Assembly (NCBI GenBank): GCA_021464415.1
Contig: CM038466.1
Location: 29,017,017-29,081,016 of the forward strand
Source of the DNA: Lonicera japonica
Lineage: Eukaryota; Streptophyta; Magnoliopsida; Dipsacales; Caprifoliaceae
Reading direction: 5' to 3'
Length of the DNA: 64,000 bases
The notes below the pieces were generated by a model, which saw nothing but the letters and a program-made list of their open reading frames with translations, made no database searches and had not been told where the DNA came from. The number at the start of each line of letters is the position of its first letter. The first letter of the stretch is position 1. This document shows positions 59,401 to 64,000 of the stretch, in pieces. The translations under genes were made by a program, and so were the position numbers.

Positions 59401-61322
59401 TGAAATACTTGCCTGGAGCCGGTCTGGGAATGGGACAACCAGGACTACTTCAAGCATTGGAACCAGTAGCAAGGTACGAGAGGGAAGGTTTGGGGTACCA
59501 ACACGCTGAAGAGGACGATCAACAAAAAAGGGGTCGAGGGCATCAGTATCCAAGTTTCAGCTCTCTGAACGGGTTCTTTGTCAAAGAAGGAGAGGACTTC
59601 CCCTTTTGCGGCTTCCAGGAGCCTTGGAGAAACAGCGACGGAGAGAACCTTCCTGGGTGGGAAATCTTCTATGAAGAGGACCTATATATCAAAGAAAACA
59701 CCGTACACAGCTTCGCTACCAAGTTGACAATCGGGCCGAAGGAAGAAAGTGAAGACATGAAAGGCGAAGAGGAAGAAATGATCGGAGATCTCTTCGACAT
59801 CATGGCTCTGGGAGATGATGAGCCAGGAGACGACCCTGTACACTTGATATACGCTGATCCAGACTACCAAGGGGAAAGGGAAAAGAGCGAAATTGTAAGG
59901 GTGAGAGATAAGAGTGAGGGTAAGGATAGGAAGGAGTCACTCCTAAATGAACTTTTTAAACTTGTACCTGTAAATACTAGTATCAATAAGGAAGAGTCTA
60001 TTTTGCGTTATCCTGTTATTTTTAATTCTGTAATTGCTTATATGGAATTGGAAAGAATGAACGAACACCCTGAACGGGAGGAGCAACGTATACAAAGCGA
60101 GGAAGGAGACACTCTTGTGATTAACCTCGGAACAGAGGAGGAAAGAAAAGAGGTCCGCATTGGGGCAAGCCTAAGTGGGACAGAGAGAGAAGAATTCACA
60201 CAAACTCTGAAAGAGTATGTGGATGTCTTCGCCTGGTCTTATGCAGATATGCCGGGTTTGAACAGTCAGATAGTCATGCACGAAATACACACCAATCCAG
60301 AACTTAGGCCCGTCAAACAGAAGCTGAGGAAACTTACGCCAGAATGGTCCTTGAAAGTGAAAGAAGAAGTAATGAAACAACTGAGTGTGGGATTCTTACG
60401 GGTGATCGAGTACCCCTCGTGGTTAGCCAACATCGTGCCTGTTCCAAAAGCTAATGGGAAAGTCCGCATGTGTGTGGATTACCGGGATCTAAATAAAGCT
60501 TGTCCAAAGGACGATTTTCCATTGCCCAACATCGATTTGATAGTAGATAATACTGCCAACCACGCCCTGAAGTCATTTGTGGATGGTTTTGCCGGATATA
60601 ACCAGATCAAGATGCACCCGGATCACCAGGAGAAAACAGCATTTATCACACCGTGGGGAACATACTGCTACACCGTTATGCCGTTTGGGCTGAAGAACGC
60701 AGGGGCAACATATCAGAGGGCAGCTACGGCTATCTTTCACGACATGATTCACAAAGAAGTAGAGGTGTATGTAGACGACATGATAATCAAGTCAAAAGAG
60801 AGGGAAGGCCACGTACCAGCCTTGCGAGCCTTCTTTGATCGGCTCCGCCAGTATCAGATGAGACTCAATCCGCAGAAATGTGTGTTCGGGGTAACCAAAG
60901 GAAAACTCCTGGGATATGTCGTCAGTAAGAAAGGAATCGAGGTGGACCCCGCTAAAGTTCAAGCTATCCAAGACATGCCCGAGCCTCGTACCGAGAGGGA
61001 AGTCCGAGGATTTTTGGGCAATCTGCAGTACATCAGCAGGTTTATCTCTCAACTCACCCAAACTTGCGAACCCATCTTCAAACTCCTGAGGAAGTCTTCA
61101 CCAGGAGAATGGAACGACCAATGCCAAGAGGCTTTTGACAAAATCAAGGAGTACCTCTCCAAGCCCCCAGTATTAGCCCCGCCTCAGACCGGACTACCAC
61201 TAATTCTATACCTAACCGTCACTGACTCATCCACGGGAGCAATGCTAGCCCAACACCTGACGGATACCCGGAAGGAGCAGGCCATCTACTTCCTCAGCAA
61301 AAACTGTCCCCGTTCGAGATAA
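56496..61322 (+). CDS. Gag-protease-reverse transcriptase polyprotein of the Tat-type element
   Basis: The first in-frame ATG is 56496 (MADGRENQETN); the frame stays open for 1608 residues. In order: a Pro/Gln-rich N-terminus; a retrotransposon capsid domain (about 57200-57620, ALRWFFDLEKHH); a CHHC knuckle with C497, H500, H505 and C510; a G-patch-like GLGKTNQGI (58300); an aspartic protease with DNGS (58902-58913) where retroviruses have DTG or DSG, a Tat habit; a second G-patch-like GAGLGMGQPG (59415); RT with YVDD at 60768-60779; and the start of RNase H. An AT-rich in-frame stretch lies at 59890-60060. The frame ends early in RNase H because of a shift at the A-run 61299-61303. Apart from that it looks intact. 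Confidence 0.93.
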   Translation: MADGRENQETNQSLAEASAVQPTLAEMHRLLMTVSMNLASLTSEQQNTRIRMEELSAERTAPPGFEQLPPNRDPNQGQSSQVLPPIQGTNPPQTGPNMAGPVQTDPNNQNQWAPDSGPTYQQQEPPIVWPQPQQGLDPQYQPWPQVPARPIPPAPIPPPNEYPDVNRLRAAYAESMIARKQPDEVSRESEEMKKLKEQMKVLQRGVSLMKGADEITDMNAFSLYPEARLPQGFKLPSITKFTGTTPPKTHLQSYIRSMQVSGCGEPELAQAFHMTLTGAALRWFFDLEKHHTKTWGDIVKEFMTKYGSNENLEITRKHLEMAKQGEKESFSDFVTRWREMASQMSKRPDEEEQLEIIQKNFTPAVLNCMGKHVFPHFRALLSMGSQVEEELARKADTDTKKASYTGRKTATPAVNQLSSYPYQQNPFQQSPQVPPMSWPTQGDSSNTEVKKRRNFCTLPTTLVKSLELLQKAGLVTPLNPRPPPNPIPNTWRMNENCAYHQAAGHDTERCLALRHRIQDLIEAGTIPAPGGPNVTNNPLPNHAPPAGINALTTDEGFDPVGLIRDDSAYKAPIMLSAKAQVAPGLNPIIDQWMAKMNFLSGQGLGKTNQGISQPLTIKANPGKAGIGWTQDKKKQPWKPRPPHKETICMTETSPGTFSWSAEPESSETSEGSDPTSLWIQQITRSGKVYQPPPMDAEKSPPPKEVGEDRVLEQLKKTQAHITIWGLLVASKPHRTAFIKLLDEAVISPDSTPEQLPNMIGSLTVQRSLSFSDEDLSPLGRKHSLALHITVRTRGKILPQVLIDNGSTINVCPLKTARCLGISDSELSPSAVTVRAYDNTRRAVLGSLKLDLMVGPGSFPTDFQIIDIPSSFNLLLGRAWLHDIGALPSSLHQKIKIPFEGNIITIQGDPERTLADMELPVLGIGSQSIQLGGFSYEPQVQTLSTQTIRYLPPDNIPGLSTKITNMLRMMKYLPGAGLGMGQPGLLQALEPVARYEREGLGYQHAEEDDQQKRGRGHQYPSFSSLNGFFVKEGEDFPFCGFQEPWRNSDGENLPGWEIFYEEDLYIKENTVHSFATKLTIGPKEESEDMKGEEEEMIGDLFDIMALGDDEPGDDPVHLIYADPDYQGEREKSEIVRVRDKSEGKDRKESLLNELFKLVPVNTSINKEESILRYPVIFNSVIAYMELERMNEHPEREEQRIQSEEGDTLVINLGTEEERKEVRIGASLSGTEREEFTQTLKEYVDVFAWSYADMPGLNSQIVMHEIHTNPELRPVKQKLRKLTPEWSLKVKEEVMKQLSVGFLRVIEYPSWLANIVPVPKANGKVRMCVDYRDLNKACPKDDFPLPNIDLIVDNTANHALKSFVDGFAGYNQIKMHPDHQEKTAFITPWGTYCYTVMPFGLKNAGATYQRAATAIFHDMIHKEVEVYVDDMIIKSKEREGHVPALRAFFDRLRQYQMRLNPQKCVFGVTKGKLLGYVVSKKGIEVDPAKVQAIQDMPEPRTEREVRGFLGNLQYISRFISQLTQTCEPIFKLLRKSSPGEWNDQCQEAFDKIKEYLSKPPVLAPPQTGLPLILYLTVTDSSTGAMLAQHLTDTRKEQAIYFLSKNCPRSR

Positions 61323-61395
61323 ACTACACATCATTGGAGAAATCATGTACCGCTCTCGTCTGGGTAACACAAAAACTACGGCACTACATGCTAGT

Positions 61396-63378
61396 TTTCC
61401 AGTCATCCTGGCATCACGGATTGATCCGTTGAAATACCTCTTCGAGAAATCGGCTCTCTCGAATCGAATGGCAAAATGGTTATTTCTACTCTCCGAATTC
61501 GACATCACCTACATGACCCAGAAGGCAGTCAAAGGCAAGATCATAGCTGATTACCTGGCCCACAATCCGATATTGGGAGACATGATAGAAGAAGCCGAGT
61601 TTCCGGACGAAACCATCATGAACGTCGAGATCAATGAAGACTGGAGGTTGTACTTTGACGGGGCCGCCAATCGGAACGGAAACGGGATAGGCATCCTGTT
61701 AGTTTCTCCGGACCAAACTCACTCCCCGGTGTCATATCGTCTGGACTTTTTCTGCACCAACAATATGGCCGAATATGAAGCCTGCATACTCGGGTTAGAG
61801 ATCGCTCTTCAAAGGGGTATAAAGAGAATACAGGTATACGGAGATTCAGCACTAGTGGTCCATCAAGTTCTGAAGGAATGGAAGATCAGAGATGAGAAAT
61901 TAGTCCCTTACCTCGCCCGACTAGAAGAAGTCGCAGGAAGGTTCGAGCGTGTGGAGTTTTACTATATCCCCAGGTCCCAGAACAGTTTTGCTGACGCATT
62001 GGCAACCCTGGCATCTATGATCAATATTCCGGAGGGGATGGAAGAAATAACCCTCACGGTACAAAAGAAATCAGGACCCGCCCACTGCATGACCCTTGAG
62101 GTGGAAATTGAAAAAGACGGTGACTCAACCGTTTGGTTTTATGATATCTGGAACCTGCTGAAGAACCATCAGTATCCCGAGAAAGCAGACAAGAGAACGC
62201 GGGTCACACTCAGGAGACTAGCATCAGGATTCATACTCTGTGCCGGAAGATTGTATAAAAGAAACTACGACGAGACTCATCTTCAATGTCTCACCGAAGA
62301 AGAATCGGTTAGAATGATGGATCAGATACATGGGGGCGATTGCAGACCTCATATGAGCGGACATACGCTTGCCCGCAAGATCATCAGGCAAGGGTATTTC
62401 TGGTCTACCCTACAAACTGACTGCGCTGATCATGTACGCCGTTGTCACAAATGCCAAATTTATGCTAAGTCCCAGAAGCTTCCTCCAAAAGAGTTGTACA
62501 ACATGACTGCTCCCTGGCCTTTTTCAGCTTGGGGAATTGACGTCATTGGGAAAGTCTCACCCAAAGCCAGCAACGGCCATGAATTCATACTAGTAGCCAT
62601 CGACTACTTCACCAAATGGGTGGAAGCCGAATCTTACCAAACCCTGGATGCCAGGAAAGTTGCCCGATTCATCAAAAGGAATATTGTCTGCCGATATGGG
62701 GTCCCACACGAGATCATCTCAGATAACGGCACCCACTTCGAAGGAGAAGCTAATACAGTCATGGAAGAATACGGTATCACCCGACACAAATCTTCGCCAT
62801 ATAGACCACAAACCAATGGGGCAGTTGAAGCCGCCAACAAGAATTTGAAGAATATCCTAAGCAAGATGACCGACACCTGCCGGGACTGGCCGGAGAAATT
62901 ACCATATGCATTGTGGGGATACCTCACCACCGAAAGGGTCTCTACCGGGGCAACCCCGTTCTCGCTTACATACGGGATGGAGGCAGTCCTCCCTGTCGAG
63001 TTAGAGGTCCCTTCCCTCAGAGTAATGCTAGAGAATCAGGTCAATGAACTGGAGTGGGTCCAGGCACGTTATAACGAGCTAGCCTTACTAGATGAGAAAA
63101 GATTGAAAGCCGCATACCACCATCAAGGGTATCAGAAGAGAATCGCTCGAGCATTTAACCAGAGAGTGAGGACTCGGGGTATCAACGAAAATGACATTGT
63201 GTTGAAAGAAATTCGAGAGCCAGCCAGAGATCCGAGGGGAAAGTTCGGGCAGAAGTGGACAGGGCCGTATATCGTCAAAGAAATCAATACAGGAGGCGCC
63301 GCTATACTCACTGACCTAGACGGGCAGTTACTACATTCACCAGTCAACATGGACCGACTGAAGAAGTATTATCAATAA
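61396..63378 (+). CDS. Downstream pol: end of RNase H, second RNase H and integrase
   Basis: This frame continues the polyprotein after two frame breaks (A-run 61299-61303, T-run 61395-61398); bases between them are read in a third frame. After the rest of the first RNase H and its connection comes a second, archaeal-like RNase H (about 61640-62030; LYFDGAANRNGNGIGILL, the NNMAEYEA helix and GDSALVV), typical of Tat elements. Integrase follows: a HHCC zinc finger (about 62329-62455, ending CHKC), catalytic D (62539), D (62722) and E (62827) with 34 residues between the last two, and a C-terminal domain ending MDRLKKYYQ. Catalytic residues are present. An ATG at 61345 is incidental and does not mark a real start. 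Confidence 0.9.
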   Translation, partial: FPVILASRIDPLKYLFEKSALSNRMAKWLFLLSEFDITYMTQKAVKGKIIADYLAHNPILGDMIEEAEFPDETIMNVEINEDWRLYFDGAANRNGNGIGILLVSPDQTHSPVSYRLDFFCTNNMAEYEACILGLEIALQRGIKRIQVYGDSALVVHQVLKEWKIRDEKLVPYLARLEEVAGRFERVEFYYIPRSQNSFADALATLASMINIPEGMEEITLTVQKKSGPAHCMTLEVEIEKDGDSTVWFYDIWNLLKNHQYPEKADKRTRVTLRRLASGFILCAGRLYKRNYDETHLQCLTEEESVRMMDQIHGGDCRPHMSGHTLARKIIRQGYFWSTLQTDCADHVRRCHKCQIYAKSQKLPPKELYNMTAPWPFSAWGIDVIGKVSPKASNGHEFILVAIDYFTKWVEAESYQTLDARKVARFIKRNIVCRYGVPHEIISDNGTHFEGEANTVMEEYGITRHKSSPYRPQTNGAVEAANKNLKNILSKMTDTCRDWPEKLPYALWGYLTTERVSTGATPFSLTYGMEAVLPVELEVPSLRVMLENQVNELEWVQARYNELALLDEKRLKAAYHHQGYQKRIARAFNQRVRTRGINENDIVLKEIREPARDPRGKFGQKWTGPYIVKEINTGGAAILTDLDGQLLHSPVNMDRLKKYYQ

Positions 63379-63603
63379 GCACGACGTGTATAAGAACTAC
63401 GTAAACCTGAGCCCCAACTCGAATATCGTATTTTCTGGAAAAATCAAAAAGGGGGAACGTAGGCAACCTGAGAAGTGACTTCAGGCCCGGTTTAAAGCTT
63501 TGTAAAGAAATTTATTTCTCATAAAAAGTCCCTTCATATATTATTAAAGAGGTGGTTCAGAACACCAAGAGTTACAAAGGAAGTACAGCATACAAAGAAG
63601 AAA
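63379..63603 (+). other. Non-coding gap between pol and the antisense frame
   Basis: GC-medium sequence with AAAAAGGGGGAAC at about 63447, a purine tract but far from any LTR start. Nothing else was recognised. Confidence 0.4.
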
Positions 63604-64000
63604 CTAATCCCTAGGGGTTGGCCACACTGGGTCCTCAGCGGCCAAATCAATTCGAGCCTCATCCAAAATCTGGTACGCAAAGACAATGCCATCCTCTGTA
63701 GGCTCAGAATCCATGAATCGGAACCACTCCATTTGAAAGGGGTCATCAATCAGCTCTCATTCTAGAGATTGCCAGCAAGAGTGGATAATGTCAGCCCGGA
63801 GAGGCCTGGAAATACCGAAACGAGCATAGTTAAACTGACGAGTTAGTCGAGCACGCCACATCCTCTCTACCGATAAAGAAACATGTGGGGTCACAAATTT
63901 AGACTCAGAAGAGAAGTTGTTCAGACCAAGGGGAACCTCCTGAGGAATGTTAAACTGTCGAAGAAGACGCCCAGGGAGATAAAAGGAAGTAAACCAGAGC
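63604..64000 (-). pseudogene. Antisense frame downstream of pol, one nonsense codon, runs off the window
   Basis: Read on the minus strand from 63999, one frame is open for about 132 codons except for a single TGA at 63757-63759, ending in TAG at 63604-63606. The peptide begins LWFTSFYLPGRLLRQFN and later reads DDPFQMEWFRFMDSEPTEDG and PVWPTPRD. Composition is protein-like, unlike shadow frames. Retand and related Tat elements are known to have an antisense frame at this place; its function is unknown. The 5' end of the frame is outside the window. Confidence 0.7.

Larger units (their letters stand above)
54163..64000 (+). mobile_element. Tat-type Ty3/gypsy LTR retrotransposon (3' end outside the window)
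   Basis: A 1581-bp 5' LTR, PBS, 733-bp leader, long gag-protease-RT frame, second RNase H plus integrase, and an antisense frame after pol place this in the Tat clade (the group of Ogre and Retand), which is known for a second, archaeal-like RNase H and extra frames. Base composition is near 50% GC against roughly 30% in the flanks, and the frames are nearly intact, so insertion is recent. The 5 bases before it are GTGGG; the matching right flank is not visible. Confidence 0.92.

Overview
This is AT-rich nuclear DNA from a flowering plant, probably a eudicot. It carries two ordinary plant genes (an intron-containing bHLH factor and an intronless ATL RING-H2 ligase) among many transposable elements: Ty3/gypsy, copia-like, CACTA, hAT, Mutator-like and PIF/Harbinger-like elements, tRNA-derived SINEs and a fragment of an endogenous caulimovirid. 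No bacterial-type operons, tRNA genes, rRNA genes or CRISPR arrays were seen. The species cannot be named from the sequence alone.

Layout. 1-182 is the 3' end of a Tat-type gypsy LTR, the same family as the element at the right edge. 183-15.9 kb is intergenic and built of non-autonomous DNA transposons: CACTA 2456-3552, hAT MITEs 3843-4371 and 9355-9843, Mutator-like elements 6711-6980 and 11586-13607, and a MITE 14176-14735, plus a short LTR with primer-binding site at 4556-4836 (minus). 16271-20137 is a three-exon bHLH gene of the bHLH94/96 type. 21414-22912 is a second CACTA element. About 26.56-30.17 kb is a large coding-poor element with long inverted termini that holds two SINE copies, a near-perfect palindrome and a repeat array. 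34513-35472 (minus) is the ATL-type RING-H2 gene. 39052-45086 is a complete but old and decayed gypsy element with two 710-bp LTRs and a perfect 5-bp target duplication. About 50.3-52.5 kb is a rearranged, decayed caulimovirid fragment. 52826-53906 is a third member of the hAT-like family.

From 54163 to the window end lies a young, GC-richer Ty3/gypsy element of the Tat type. It has a 1581-bp 5' LTR, a primer-binding site, a long gag-protease-RT frame, a second frame with a further RNase H and integrase, and an antisense reading frame downstream of pol. The 3' LTR is beyond the window. Two single-base frame breaks in homopolymers about 100 bp apart separate the two pol frames.

The most unusual signal is in the U3 of that LTR: nine copies of a 12-bp palindrome (consensus TGTCGCGCGACA) at 54270-54527, mostly 20-22 bp apart, ending 15 bp before a TATA box. 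Spacer lengths are kept while spacer sequences differ, so the array looks like a phased promoter element rather than a simple satellite.
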